Below, one piece after another: positions 35,247-44,896 of a stretch of 64,000 bases of DNA; within the stretch, counting starts at the first letter, position 1; each line of letters starts with the position of its first letter. A model generated the notes under the pieces. The model was given only the letters and a program-made list of their open reading frames with translations, was not told where the DNA came from and made no database searches. A program made the translations under genes and the position numbers. Source of the DNA: Longimicrobium terrae (GTDB lineage: Bacteria; Gemmatimonadota; Gemmatimonadetes; Longimicrobiales; Longimicrobiaceae); NCBI RefSeq assembly GCF_014202995.1, contig NZ_JACHIA010000023.1:1-64000 (forward strand). The letters are read 5' to 3'.

Positions 35247-35962
35247 TCCCGGTCATGCTGCGCGGCATGCTGCCGCGGCTGGCGCTGGTGGCCCTGGCGG
35301 CGTGGATGTTCTACCTGCTGGAACCCGGCTTTCACAATCACGCTGGCGAACTCGCGGGCGAGGAGCTGACGCTGGACCTGGGCTACATGGGGATCGCGGC
35401 CAGCCTGTCGAACCTGTCCGGCCTGTGCATGATCATTCTGCTGGGCGGCTCGGTGTCCGGCGACCGCGCAAGCGGCTGGTATCGCATGTACTTTGCGCAT
35501 CCCACGCGGCCCACTGCCTACTACGGCGTGCAGTGGCTGCTGGCGCTGGTGCTGTCGGTGGGCACCGCCGCCATCTTTCTGGTGGTGGGGCAGCTGGTGG
35601 CGTGGGGCGAATTTCAGGGGGGATGGATGGGGCTGTACCTGGCGCTGCTCTCCGCGATCGCGTATGGCGGAATGATCGCGGCCCTGACGGTGCTGACGCG
35701 CGGCGACGCCTGGATCGCGCTGGGGCTGTACGTGGTGAACTACGTGCTGCTTCAGGCGGTGAGCCTGGGCGTGAATCCCTTTCCCGGCGTGCCGGGCCAG
35801 ATCGTGGCGCTGCTGCTTCCGCCGCAGCTGGCGCTTTCGGACGTGTTCGACGGGCTGGCGGCGGGGATGATCGCTGTAGGGCCCAGCATATGGGCCGCGG
35901 GCTACGGCCTGTTCTGGCTGATCGTGGCCGGCGTTCTGCTCCGCATGCGCGAGTGGCCGTAG
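35243..35962 (+). CDS. ABC-2-like permease
   Basis: The 239-residue protein has about six transmembrane helices (near 13-28, 52-75, 95-118, 130-150, 155-175 and 210-232) and no enzymatic motif. Its ATG overlaps the stop of the ATP-binding gene, so it is the cognate membrane subunit of an ABC-2-type exporter. Half-transporter size implies a dimer. Substrate undefined. Confidence 0.82.
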   Translation: MIPVMLRGMLPRLALVALAAWMFYLLEPGFHNHAGELAGEELTLDLGYMGIAASLSNLSGLCMIILLGGSVSGDRASGWYRMYFAHPTRPTAYYGVQWLLALVLSVGTAAIFLVVGQLVAWGEFQGGWMGLYLALLSAIAYGGMIAALTVLTRGDAWIALGLYVVNYVLLQAVSLGVNPFPGVPGQIVALLLPPQLALSDVFDGLAAGMIAVGPSIWAAGYGLFWLIVAGVLLRMREWP

Positions 35963-36157
35963 CCGGACGCGAACCCTCGTCATCCGCCAGCGCGCGCACT
36001 CGAGATACGCGTCCCACCAGCTCCTGCCGGTCCGGAGGTCCCCCGCGCGCACCGGCTGACCCGCGAGCCCTGGCCGCGTGAGCGGATCCCCCATCAAGCC
36101 TCACGGGGAGATGGAGCTTTCCCCTTCGCGACACCCTCCAATCCCGGCGTGAGGCCT

Positions 36158-36207
36158 CCCCTCTCCGTGCGGCAGTTTGCACGGGGAGGGGCCGGGGGAG
36201 GGGCCTC
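36158..36207 (-). repeat. Isolated module E of composite repeat
   Basis: CCCCTCTCCGTGCGGCAGTT and its continuation CACGGGGAGGGGCCGGGGG are the inverse of module E at about 24909-24958. It lies in the 394-bp gap 35963-36356, which otherwise contains only the terminator at 36309 and no gene. Confidence 0.75.
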
Positions 36208-36308
36208 CCGGCCCGGCGACCGAACGAAACCCATCACATCACCACGCGACCCGGCGCGGCCCGCTCTCCACAACCGTAACCAGACATCCGCGTTCCCGGG
36301 ATGACGAA

Positions 36309-36336
36309 AAACGGGCACTCGACCGAGTGCCCGTTT
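36309..36336. terminator. Bidirectional terminator
   Basis: AAACGGGCACTC, loop GACC, GAGTGCCCGTTT; on the minus strand a T-rich end (TTTTCGTCAT) follows. It ends the four-gene minus-strand cluster at 36357-38917. Confidence 0.8.
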
Positions 36337-36356
36337 CGCGTTTCCGTCCAGCGCCG

Positions 36357-37127
36357 TCACAGTTCGAACGACGCCACCGCCCGGTCCGTGGATCGAAAGA
36401 AGCCGCGCACCGGTGCGCCGCGCCGCATCTGCCGCAGGCGAAAGGAGGCGGAGGCCACCATCATGATGTACAGCAGCGCCTTGGCCATCTGCACCTGGCT
36501 GGGCCGCGGCGACCACTGCCCCGACAGGTGAAGGCTGGTGAGCGCCGCGAACAGAAGAACGCTGAGCGCCAGCACGAAGGCGTTGATGCCCAGCGCCACC
36601 CACAGCCCGCGGTCCATGCGGTTGGTGGCCACCCCCACGTACAGGGTCACCAGCATGGCGCCCAGTTCCATGATGTCCCACAGCGCCACGGACTTGTAGT
36701 GCGTGACGCTGATGAAGCCGTTCTCCTGCCATCCCACCAGCCCGCCCGCCACCATTCCCGCCATCAGGATGGCGAACACGGGAACGCGCCGGGCGCGCCC
36801 CCCGTCCCTGCCCGCGCGGAGCATGGCCGCGCAGAGCAGAACGCAGAACGTGGTGAGCAGAAAGGTGCGGCTGTGGTTCAGGATGGGGTGCCAGAACAGG
36901 ATGGCCTTCCACGCGCCGCTCGCGGGCCCGGAAAGCCAGGCAAAGATGGAAAACCCGTCGTGGAACAGGGAGTTGAGCCCCTGGATGAGGAACGCGAGAC
37001 CGGTCAGCGCCCAGCCCTGGCGGAACTCGCGCGCGCCCACGGGCAGGTCGCGCGCAATGAGGCGCGCCTGCACCGCGAACAGCAGCAGACAGAGCGAAAT
37101 CGCGACCTGGGCGCTCAGAACCAGCAT
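36357..37127 (-). CDS. Multi-pass membrane protein of duplicated CPPxC module (copy 2)
   Basis: The 256-residue protein has about seven hydrophobic helices beginning at the N-terminus (MLVLSAQVAISLCLLLFAV). It is a paralogue of the product of 37665-38447: compare VGVATNRMDRGLWVALGINA with VGVARDGMDQLLWMALAAYS, followed in both by a LALSVLLF/EALSVCLF helix. No known family is recognised and no catalytic motif is obvious; conserved Arg/Asp in the shared loop may matter. It follows the CPPxC-ending soluble gene by 12 bp, in the same order as the upstream pair. A seven-helix sensor or scaffold is possible, but this is not evidence of function. Confidence 0.7.
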   Translation of the reverse strand: MLVLSAQVAISLCLLLFAVQARLIARDLPVGAREFRQGWALTGLAFLIQGLNSLFHDGFSIFAWLSGPASGAWKAILFWHPILNHSRTFLLTTFCVLLCAAMLRAGRDGGRARRVPVFAILMAGMVAGGLVGWQENGFISVTHYKSVALWDIMELGAMLVTLYVGVATNRMDRGLWVALGINAFVLALSVLLFAALTSLHLSGQWSPRPSQVQMAKALLYIMMVASASFRLRQMRRGAPVRGFFRSTDRAVASFEL

Positions 37128-37139
37128 GTGCGGAACGCG

Positions 37140-37547
37140 TCAGGCCGGGGGGATGTCCGGCTCGGTGCAGTCGGGCGGGCAGGTCTTGGCGTTGTTCTCG
37201 ATGGTGAACGTCTCCGTGGCCTTCCAGTCTCCGGTCTGCAGCGGAGTGCGGTTCTGGTCGTAGAGCTCGAACGACAGGCTGTGCAGGCTGTGGTTGGGGT
37301 CGTCCACGGTGATGGTGACGTCGCGGTTGTTGCCCTTGCCGCGCAGCGTGATCACGTGGCGCTTGGGGTGTCCCTTGCCGCGCGTGTTCACCGGCTTGCT
37401 GCGGTCCTGCTTGTACAGTTCCTTGACGGACCCGTCGTCCTTGCGGTGCACGGTGGCGCGGCTGGCGAACGCGGGGTGAAAGGAAACGTCGTAGTCGGCG
37501 TCGGCGGTCACGGTGACGTGATCCGCGGAAGCTTTGTCCTGCGCCAT
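37140..37547 (-). CDS. Soluble CPPxC-tailed protein (copy 2)
   Basis: The 135-residue protein has no signal and looks beta-rich: ADYDVSFHPAFASRATVHRK, RHVITLRGKGNNRDVTITVD, LHSLSFELYD, TFTIENN. It ends KTCPPDCTEPDIPPA, with two cysteines spaced CPPDC. The protein from 38444-38917 shares the order of strands and a tail of LCPPMCPPIIPG, so the two are paralogues. Proline-flanked cysteines could form a disulfide, bind metal, or be modified. The neighbour is the membrane protein at 36357. I do not recognise the family. ATG 37547 has GGAGATCCATC upstream. Confidence 0.7.
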   Translation of the reverse strand: MAQDKASADHVTVTADADYDVSFHPAFASRATVHRKDDGSVKELYKQDRSKPVNTRGKGHPKRHVITLRGKGNNRDVTITVDDPNHSLHSLSFELYDQNRTPLQTGDWKATETFTIENNAKTCPPDCTEPDIPPA

Positions 37548-37664
37548 GATGGATCTCCGGGAATTCTGAAACGAACGGGAGGGGGTGCTGCGGACGCCGT
37601 AAATCTGCACAGATTGTCCCGGACGAGCAAGTGTTCCCGCCCGGAGCTGATACGGCGGGCCGGG

Positions 37665-38447
37665 TCAGTCGCCGGAGAACATTTCCCCCGGCGCGCGCGT
37701 CCGCGTGGCGTGCAGCCGCTCGAACAGCGCGGGCACCACGGCACCCGCGCGGGCATGCTGCAGCCGCCGGATCGCCAGCAGCACCATTCCCGCCATCGCC
37801 AGCCCGTTGACCCAGTAGAAGGCCACCCACGCGGCGGCCTGCATTTCCACCGACCACCAGGCCAGCAGCAGAAAGAGGCAGACGGAAAGGGCTTCCTTGA
37901 CCGAGTACGCGGCCAGCGCCATCCACAGCAGCTGGTCCATGCCGTCCCTCGCCACGCCGACGAAGAGAACGGCCAGCAGCACCACCACCGTAGCGCCGGC
38001 GATGACCGACAGCAGGGTGATGTACGGCTTCAGCTCGAAGTCCGCGTAGCGCGCGGCGGCGGCCGTTCCCGCCACGATGGAGAGCAGGATGGGCGCGGTG
38101 CCCCCGCGCGCCACCCGCCCCGCCTGCCCGGCGGGAACGGCGAGGACCGCGGCGAGCACCGCCGCGGTCACCAGCACGCCGCACCCGCGCCCCACGTTGG
38201 CGGCCTGAAACCAGCGCACCGCCTCCGTGTACGCGGCCGATCCATGCTCCATCCGCTGAAGCACCGGCGCCAGCAGGGCCTGCGCGCCGCTGTACGCCCC
38301 CACCGCCGTGAAGCATACGCCGGTGGGGAACCACGCCGCGCCGGGCCGGCCCCAGCGCATGCCCTCCATCCGCCGCCACGCCGCCAGGGCGAGCAGGCCG
38401 AAGGGGAGAATGAGCAGGGTGGCGGCCGCCTGCAGCAGCAGCATCAT
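37665..38447 (-). CDS. Multi-pass membrane protein of duplicated CPPxC module (copy 1)
   Basis: The 260-residue protein has seven or eight hydrophobic helices starting at MMLLLQAAATLLILPFGLL. It is similar in length, helix pattern and one loop to the 36357-37127 product. Its start overlaps the stop of the CPPxC-tailed gene upstream (ATGA), so the two are translationally coupled, which argues for a direct partnership. No enzyme or transporter signature was seen. The 117-bp gap after it (37548-37664) separates the two module copies. Confidence 0.7.
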   Translation of the reverse strand: MMLLLQAAATLLILPFGLLALAAWRRMEGMRWGRPGAAWFPTGVCFTAVGAYSGAQALLAPVLQRMEHGSAAYTEAVRWFQAANVGRGCGVLVTAAVLAAVLAVPAGQAGRVARGGTAPILLSIVAGTAAAARYADFELKPYITLLSVIAGATVVVLLAVLFVGVARDGMDQLLWMALAAYSVKEALSVCLFLLLAWWSVEMQAAAWVAFYWVNGLAMAGMVLLAIRRLQHARAGAVVPALFERLHATRTRAPGEMFSGD

Positions 38448-38917
38448 CCGGCGCCGCCGCTTCCGCCGGGGTCTCCCCCTCCGCCGGGGATGATGGGCGG
38501 GCACATGGGCGGGCACAGCACGGAGCCGTCCTGGATCATCACCTCCTCAAACTCGCCCTCCGCGTCGCCCAGGCGCTCGGACCGGGCCTTGAGCCGCACG
38601 GTGATGCTGTCAATTTCCCGGTGCGGATCCGTGATGGTCAGGCGAAAGTGCCGCGCCAGCTTTCCGCCCGTGAAGTCGAATTCGCTCGTTTCAAAGGGCC
38701 GGTCGCTGCCGGCGGGAAGGATGAAGGGGTCGTCTTCGGCCTGCCGGTACACCACCACGTCCTCCTGCCCTTCGCGCCGCACCACGACGCCGGCCACGAA
38801 GCCGGGGTAGAAGTCGGCGGCGTATCCGTCTTTTTCCTTCTTTTTCCGGGAGGGAGAGGGAGGGTTCTTCTGCACGTAGCCGGGGTCGGGCTTTTCCTGC
38901 GAATCAGCGTCGCTCAT
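38444..38917 (-). CDS. Soluble CPPxC-tailed protein (copy 1)
   Basis: The 157-residue protein has a basic, Lys/Pro-rich N-terminus (about 14-30), then a beta-rich core (YAADFYPGFVAGVVVRREGQ; HFRLTITDPHREIDSITVRL) and a tail LCPPMCPPIIPGGGG ending in Gly. GGGAGACC eight bases before ATG 38917 supports this start. It is the first gene of the four-gene cluster and divergent from the 5'-nucleotidase gene. Core strands and Cys-Pro-Pro tail match its paralogue at 37140. Being without a signal peptide, it should be cytosolic or exported by an unknown route. No family is recognised. Confidence 0.68.
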   Translation of the reverse strand: MSDADSQEKPDPGYVQKNPPSPSRKKKEKDGYAADFYPGFVAGVVVRREGQEDVVVYRQAEDDPFILPAGSDRPFETSEFDFTGGKLARHFRLTITDPHREIDSITVRLKARSERLGDAEGEFEEVMIQDGSVLCPPMCPPIIPGGGGDPGGSGGAG

Positions 38918-39096
38918 CAACCGGTCTCCCATCGAAGGTGTGTCCCGTGTGTCCGGGAACGCATGATCGCGGGGAACGGCGCCCCGCGCAAGAACCTTCT
39001 GCAACCGTCTGCCGCCGCAGGCGGGGACTTGCGCCCCGTGCGGCTGGCCCGCCGATTGAAACGCACTCGGCCGACCGTCCATCCAAGGAAGCGCCC

Positions 39097-40701
39097 ATGA
39101 CCATCCGGACCCCCGCGCCCGCCCGCGCGGCGCACCTGCTGCTCCTCGCGCTGGCCGCCGCGTGCGCGCCCGACACGCCCGCCGCCGGGCCGGCTCCGGC
39201 ATCCGCGCCCTCGGCCGCGCCCATGCGGCTGCGCGTGGTGCACACCAACGACGTGCACGGCCGCCTGCTTCCCCAGACGGGGGCGGACGGCCGGGTGTTC
39301 GGCGGGGCGGCGGTGATGGCGGCGCACTTCGACAGCGCGGCCGCGCGCTTCCGGGGCCCCACCATCATCCTGTCCGCGGGGGACGAGATGCAGGGGACGG
39401 CCGTCAGCAACCTTACCTGGGGCCGCGCCACCATCCAGGCCAACAACGCCGCGGGGTACGACGCCGCCGCCATCGGCAACCACGAGTTCGACTGGGGGCA
39501 GGACACGCTGGCGGCCCGGGTGCGCGACAGCCGCTACGCCTGGCTGGCGGCCAACCTGTTCGTGGCGGGCACGCGCACGCATCCGTCGTGGGTGCGCCCG
39601 TGGACCATGATCGAGCGCGGCGGGGCGCGCATCGCGGTGATCGGCGTGGCGCTGCGGACCACGCCGGAGGTGGTGCTGGCGGGACGCACGGCGGGGCTGG
39701 AGTTCGGCCCCGAGGCGCCGGCTGTGGACGCGGCGGCGCGGGAGGCGCGCGCGGCGGGGGCGGACTTCGTGATCGTGGACGCGCACGTGGGGGCGTACTG
39801 CGAAACGCCCGGCCGCGCGCCGGAGGAGCTTTCCACCGGCTGCCGGGGCGAACTGCTGGACCTGGCCCGCGCGCTGGCCGCTCCGGTGGACCTGATCGTG
39901 GGCGGGCACAGCCACACCCGCGTGATGACGACGGAAAACGGCATCCCCATCGTGGAAGCGTCGTCGTACGCGCGGGCGTACAGCATCACCGACCTGGAGA
40001 AGGTGGACGGGCGGACGACGGCGGTCGCGCGATCCATCCGCACGCCGTACGCGGACGAGGTGACACCCGACACGCAGGTGGCGCGCGTCGTGGCCACGTG
40101 GGAGCGTGAGGTCACGCCGCTGACGGCACGGCCCATCGCGCGGCTGACGTCGGCGCTCACCCGCGCGGCCGGCCCCGGCGGGGACGAGGGCGCGCTGGGC
40201 AACCTGATGGCGGACGCGTTCCGGGTGCAGACCGGCACGGAGGCGTCCATCATCAACAACGGATCGATCCGCGCGGAGCTGCCGGCGGGGACGGTCACGT
40301 GGGGCAACGCGTTCGAACTGCAGCCGTTCGCCAACGTTCTGGTGAAGACGGAAGTGACCGGCGCGCAGCTTCGCGCCGCGCTGGAGAACGCGGTGGCGGG
40401 CGGCGAGCACCCGGACGCGCACGTGTCGGGGATGACGGTGACGTGGGATCCGTCCGCGGCGGCCGGCTCGCGCATCCGCGAAGTCCGCCTGGCCTCCGGG
40501 CGCGTGGTGCGCGACACGGATACCGTCACGCTCGGCCTTTCCGAGTTCCTTGCGACGGGCGGCGACCGGTACACCTCGCTCGCGCAGGGCAGGACCACGC
40601 GGACGGCGCTGGTGGATCTGGACGCGCTGATCGCGTACCTCCAGTCTCTGCCGCAGCCCGTGGCCGCGCCGCAGACCGGACGGTGGCGCAGGGTTCGGTA
40701 G
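39097..40701 (+). CDS. 5'-nucleotidase/UshA-family lipoprotein
   Basis: The 534-residue exported protein has a signal with lipobox AAAC and the calcineurin-like metal motifs: HTNDVHGR (about 52-59), AGDEMQG, GNHEFDWG, and GGHSHTR. The C-terminal 5'-nucleotidase domain (about 340-530) has the substrate residues in INNGSIRAELPAG and FANVLVKTEV. It hydrolyses extracellular nucleotides or related phosphates. AAGGAAGCGCCC precedes ATG 39097. Monocistronic, divergent from the CPPxC cluster, followed by a fold-back repeat. Confidence 0.92.
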   Translation: MTIRTPAPARAAHLLLLALAAACAPDTPAAGPAPASAPSAAPMRLRVVHTNDVHGRLLPQTGADGRVFGGAAVMAAHFDSAAARFRGPTIILSAGDEMQGTAVSNLTWGRATIQANNAAGYDAAAIGNHEFDWGQDTLAARVRDSRYAWLAANLFVAGTRTHPSWVRPWTMIERGGARIAVIGVALRTTPEVVLAGRTAGLEFGPEAPAVDAAAREARAAGADFVIVDAHVGAYCETPGRAPEELSTGCRGELLDLARALAAPVDLIVGGHSHTRVMTTENGIPIVEASSYARAYSITDLEKVDGRTTAVARSIRTPYADEVTPDTQVARVVATWEREVTPLTARPIARLTSALTRAAGPGGDEGALGNLMADAFRVQTGTEASIINNGSIRAELPAGTVTWGNAFELQPFANVLVKTEVTGAQLRAALENAVAGGEHPDAHVSGMTVTWDPSAAAGSRIREVRLASGRVVRDTDTVTLGLSEFLATGGDRYTSLAQGRTTRTALVDLDALIAYLQSLPQPVAAPQTGRWRRVR

Positions 40702-40710
40702 TCCTCACGG

Positions 40711-40926
40711 AACTGCCGTTTCACACGGAGGCCACGGAGGATGCACGGAGGGCACGGAGGAACAGCAACAGAAAAGCCTCACACAGAGACGCAGAGAAAA
40801 AGATGAAGGAGATGAATGACGACGGTTCATCTTCTGATCTTTCTCTGCTCCTCTGCTGCTCTGCGTGAGATGCCGTTGCTGTTCCTCCGCGTCCCTCCGC
40901 CACCCCCGCGTCCTCCGCGTGAAACG
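40711..40926. repeat. Fold-back repeat, CACGGAGG outer arms and CAGAG inner arms
   Basis: AACTGCCGTTTCACACGGAG with further CACGGAGG units on the left pairs with CCTCCGCGTGAAACGG on the right. Inside, CACACAGAGACGCAGAG pairs imperfectly with CTCTGCTGCTCTGCGTGAG. It fills most of the gap 40702-41058 after the nucleotidase gene; 40927-41058 shows no further structure. Confidence 0.85.
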
Positions 40927-41058
40927 GTTTTTACATACTTTCCATCGCTCCACCGCCAGCCTAGCCCGTCCACGAATTGGCGCTTGGCGGATGGGCGGAG
41001 GCGGGATAGATTGGCGGAATCCGTCGTTCCTGGCACGTTTCCATCCGCTGAGTTCCTG

Positions 41059-41760
41059 ATGCATCCGCTCCGCACGGCCGCACTGCTGGCGACCCTCCTT
41101 TCCGCATCCACCGCGTTCGCCCAGACCGCACCCGCCGCGGCGGATTCGCAGCGCTGCGGGACGGTTTCCGACACGGCGCGCGTGCTCACTCCGCAGCAGG
41201 TGCGCGACCGGCGCCGGCTGGGAATGCAGCTGGACACGCTCATCCGCCGGAGCGGGCAGACGGACCCGGTGCTGGTGATGGTGGACCAAGACAGCGCGCG
41301 GCGCGACATCCACGTTCTGGACGCCGTGGTGGACTCCGCGACGGTGCGCGCGGTGCAGACGCGGGTGGAGCGGTACCTGGCCACGGTGCCGCGGAACCGC
41401 CCTTTCCAGACGCTGCTGCGGCCGGGGATGGAAACGCCCGTGCTGGCCGCGCGAAAGGCGCACTGCACCCCCGAACTGGACAACGTCTCCGACATCAACG
41501 ACCTCAAGACGCGGATGATTCTTTCCCACCCGCTGCGCGCCTCGGCGGGGCCGGGACGGCGGGTGACGGCACTGGTGCGGATGGTGGTGAACCGTGACGG
41601 CGGCGTGTCGTGGCTGTCCGTCCTCCGCCCGTCCGGCGACGCCTACGTGGACGCGAACGTGGAAGAGATCGCCGCGCGCATGCAGTTCCTTCCCGCCACG
41701 CTGGACGGAACCGCGTTCGACTCGTTCGTCACCTACCCGCTCACCTTCACCGTCCCCTGA
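41059..41760 (+). CDS. Exported protein with TonB-C-like domain
   Basis: The 233-residue protein has a cleavable signal (AALLATLLSASTAFAQ). The last 80 residues, from VTALVRMVVNRDGGVSWLSV to MQFLPATLDG and YPLTFTVP, resemble the TonB C-terminal domain that contacts outer-membrane receptors. There is no N-terminal membrane anchor of the classic TonB type after signal cleavage, so it is a periplasmic TonB-C-only protein. A single Cys pair (RCG, HC) may form a disulfide. Adjacent genes encode an outer-membrane barrel. ATG 41059 is directly before the signal. Confidence 0.72.
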   Translation: MHPLRTAALLATLLSASTAFAQTAPAAADSQRCGTVSDTARVLTPQQVRDRRRLGMQLDTLIRRSGQTDPVLVMVDQDSARRDIHVLDAVVDSATVRAVQTRVERYLATVPRNRPFQTLLRPGMETPVLAARKAHCTPELDNVSDINDLKTRMILSHPLRASAGPGRRVTALVRMVVNRDGGVSWLSVLRPSGDAYVDANVEEIAARMQFLPATLDGTAFDSFVTYPLTFTVP

Positions 41761-41895
41761 CGGATGACGAGCGCGGCACGAAGTTCTTGACCTTTGGCGC
41801 CGCCCGCGCAATCCTGTGCTCGCTCCGGCGATGAGACCGCGCCGGCCCCGGACCCACCGTCCGGTCCCTTCCCTCGATCCACACCATCACACCCC

Positions 41896-42510
41896 ATGAA
41901 CCGCACCACGCTGGGCGCCGCGATCACCGCGGCGCTGCTGGCCTGCGCCACGCCCTCCGCCGCGCAGGACCTCTTTTCCACCCGCGGAGTCGTCCTGGGC
42001 GCGCACGTGAACACCGCCGCCCTGCAGATTGACGAAGACGGCGGCTCCAACGCCGAACGCGGCTTTGGCGCGGGCGTCATGCTGGGCTACGGCTTCAGCG
42101 ACCGCGTCTCCGCCTTTGCGCGTCTGGGCGGCGCCAGCATCAACTACGACGACGACGTGGACGAGGGGAGCTACGCGATGGGGCTCTTTGACCTGGGCGC
42201 CCGCTACAGCTTCGGCACGCTGGGCGCCGCGCTGCGCCCCTACGTGGAGGGCGGCCTGGCCGGAACCGCCATCTCGGAGGACATCGCGCTGGAGGGAGAA
42301 ACCTACAACGTCACCTTCTCCGGCCCGGGCCTCTTCATCGGCGGCGGCGTGGAGTACTTTTTTCAGCCCAAGGCGGCGCTGGACGCGGGGCTGATTCTGG
42401 GCAAGGGACGCTTCACCACGGCGGAGATCGACGGCGACACGTTCGACGAGGTGGAGGATCTGGACTTCACCACCATCCGCCTGGCGGTCGGCGTCACCTT
42501 CCGCCCGTAA
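41896..42510 (+). CDS. Outer-membrane beta-barrel protein
   Basis: The 204-residue protein has a signal peptide ending in PSAAQ and eight amphipathic strands, e.g. FGAGVMLGYGFSDRVSAFARL and YVEGGLAGTAI, with Asp/Glu-rich turns. It ends in an Arg-Pro after TIRLAVGVTF, an aromatic BAM-type last strand. This fits the OmpW/OmpA-like eight-stranded porin-like family. No pore residues are assignable. ATG 41896 begins the signal. It is likely co-oriented with the TonB-C-like gene but has its own 135-bp spacer. Confidence 0.85.
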   Translation: MNRTTLGAAITAALLACATPSAAQDLFSTRGVVLGAHVNTAALQIDEDGGSNAERGFGAGVMLGYGFSDRVSAFARLGGASINYDDDVDEGSYAMGLFDLGARYSFGTLGAALRPYVEGGLAGTAISEDIALEGETYNVTFSGPGLFIGGGVEYFFQPKAALDAGLILGKGRFTTAEIDGDTFDEVEDLDFTTIRLAVGVTFRP

Positions 42511-42535
42511 CCCGTCGCCCGGCCCCTTCCCCCGG

Positions 42536-42564
42536 TTGACCCGAAGAGGCCGGGCCGGTACACT
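42536..42564 (+). promoter_or_regulatory. Sigma-70-type promoter for the NicO-like gene
   Basis: TTGACC (42536-42541), a 17-bp spacer, and TACACT (42559-42564) lie 51 bases before ATG 42615. Confidence 0.75.
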
Positions 42565-42614
42565 GACGCGCCGCGCGGACCGCGGCGCGTCCTTTGTTTC
42601 TTTCCGTCGTTATC

Positions 42615-43274
42615 ATGGATTCGCTGCAGGTTCTTGCCCCGCTCACGGCGCTGGTCGCCGGCTTCGCGCACGCGCTGGAGCCGGACCACATGGCCGCCGT
42701 CACCACCTTCGTGTCGCGCCGCCCGCGCCCGCTGCAGGCCATCGGCTTCGGGGTGCGCTGGGGGATCGGCCACTCCGCCGCCATCCTGGTGGTGGGCTGC
42801 ATCCTGATCGCGCTGGACATCCGCCTGCCGGACCTGCTGGCGCGCGGGCTGGAGTTCGGCGTGGGCGCCATGCTGCTGGGGCTGGGCGCGTGGCTGCTGT
42901 GGAGCGTGCTGCACGAGCGCGCGCACCGCATGGTGCACGCGGCCCCGCCCGCGGAGGCGCACGGGCACGGGCACTCGCACCGGCACGGCTCGCTGTGGGT
43001 GGGGATGGCGCACGGCCTGTCGGGGACGGCGCCGCTGGTGGCCGCGGTGTCGGCCACGGCCGCGGGATCGCCGCTGCAGGCCGCGGGCTACCTGTTTCTG
43101 TTCGGCGTGGGGACCACGGCGGCGATGGCGCTGTACGCGGTGGTCGCCGGCCTGGTGTTTGACCAGGCGGGGCACCGCGGGCCGGCGCTGTCCGGCGCGC
43201 TGCGGGCCCTTACCGCGGTGGGAAGCGCCGGCATCGGCGTTCTGTGGATGGTGAACGCCGCCTTTCCGGCCTGA
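42615..43274 (+). CDS. NicO/UreH-like nickel-cobalt transporter family membrane protein
   Basis: The 219-residue protein has about six transmembrane helices. The first helix contains HALEPDHMAAVTTF, the H-x4-DH motif of NiCoT/UreH metal transporters, and a His-rich loop (HGHGHSHRHGS, about 117-127) follows the third helix. FGVGTTAAMALYAVV is the later family motif. Likely a nickel or cobalt exporter/importer; direction is not evident. A consensus promoter lies 51 bases upstream. A CDGSH protein gene follows 26 bp later. Confidence 0.85.
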   Translation: MDSLQVLAPLTALVAGFAHALEPDHMAAVTTFVSRRPRPLQAIGFGVRWGIGHSAAILVVGCILIALDIRLPDLLARGLEFGVGAMLLGLGAWLLWSVLHERAHRMVHAAPPAEAHGHGHSHRHGSLWVGMAHGLSGTAPLVAAVSATAAGSPLQAAGYLFLFGVGTTAAMALYAVVAGLVFDQAGHRGPALSGALRALTAVGSAGIGVLWMVNAAFPA

Positions 43275-43300
43275 TCCGGACTGCGCGGAGGCGGAATCAC

Positions 43301-43585
43301 ATGGGGATCGGCGATATGATGAGCATGTCGGAAACGAACGAAGCCGCGGCGCAGCCGGCGGTGATCATCAAGGCCAAGAACAACGGCCCGTTCCTGGTGG
43401 AAGGCCCCTTCCGGCTGATCGACGCCGACGGGCAGGAGTACGCGCTGGAGGCGGGAAAGAAGTACAACCTGTGCCGCTGCGGCGCCTCCATCAAGAAGCC
43501 GTTCTGTGACGGAACGCACAGCAAGATCGGCTTTGCCGCCGCCGAGCGCGCCGTGCGCGAGGCCGAGGGCGAAACCGCGGTCTGA
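43301..43585 (+). CDS. CDGSH-type iron-sulfur protein
   Basis: The 94-residue protein carries the motif CRCGASIKKPFCDGTH (Cys, Cys, Cys, His ligands) of mitoNEET-like 2Fe-2S proteins. The N-terminal half is a small beta domain (VIIKAKNNGPFLVEGPFRLI). These proteins are redox or cluster-transfer carriers. ATG 43301 is used because GGAGG lies nine bases upstream; ATG 43325 would give a shorter form. It is probably co-transcribed with the metal transporter gene before it. Confidence 0.9.
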   Translation: MGIGDMMSMSETNEAAAQPAVIIKAKNNGPFLVEGPFRLIDADGQEYALEAGKKYNLCRCGASIKKPFCDGTHSKIGFAAAERAVREAEGETAV

Positions 43586-43729
43586 CGCGCGCGCTGGATC
43601 GGGAAAGGAGGAAACTCGACGTTCGCCTCCGTCTCATGGACGGCGGTAACCGGGTTTTCACGCAGGCATCGACCGCCCGGGGCCGCACGGCACCGGGCGG
43701 TTTCTGTGGCCCGTCATCCACCGCGTTGC

Positions 43730-43758
43730 TTGACACTGCCCGCCCCCGCGGGTAGCAT
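43730..43758 (+). promoter_or_regulatory. Consensus promoter for the sulfurtransferase gene
   Basis: TTGACA (43730-43735), a 17-bp spacer, TAGCAT (43753-43758), about 100 bases before ATG 43860. Confidence 0.72.
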
Positions 43759-43859
43759 CCGCGTCCCGGCGTGATGCCCCGAACGGGGCGGCCGGCGGCG
43801 GAAGACGAATGACGGCGGCGCCCCCCACGCGGCGCTCCCGAGCCCCTACAGGAGAACCC

Positions 43860-44735
<876 letters not shown>

Positions 44736-44784
44736 TCGGACGTGCGGAAAGGGACTCGCGGGATCGACGCGCGGCAGGGAGCTG

Positions 44785-44810
44785 GGGCGGCATCCGGGTG
44801 GGTGCCGCCC
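44785..44810 (+). terminator. Intrinsic terminator of sulfurtransferase gene
   Basis: GGGCGGCA and TGCCGCCC pair with a 10-base loop, then a run of seven T. Confidence 0.88.
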
Positions 44811-44896
44811 TTTTTTTCGTCCCGAATCTTGGGATGTTGGGGGGGATGATGAAGAGCGGGGGGGGGTGCGGACGGTCGTGCGGCGGCCGGCTGGGG

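Noticed and set aside
40711-40926. CRISPR-like direct repeats of CACGGAGG units
   Set aside because: Units are about 8-10 bases, contiguous without spacers, and arranged as inverted arms, so they are not a CRISPR array.
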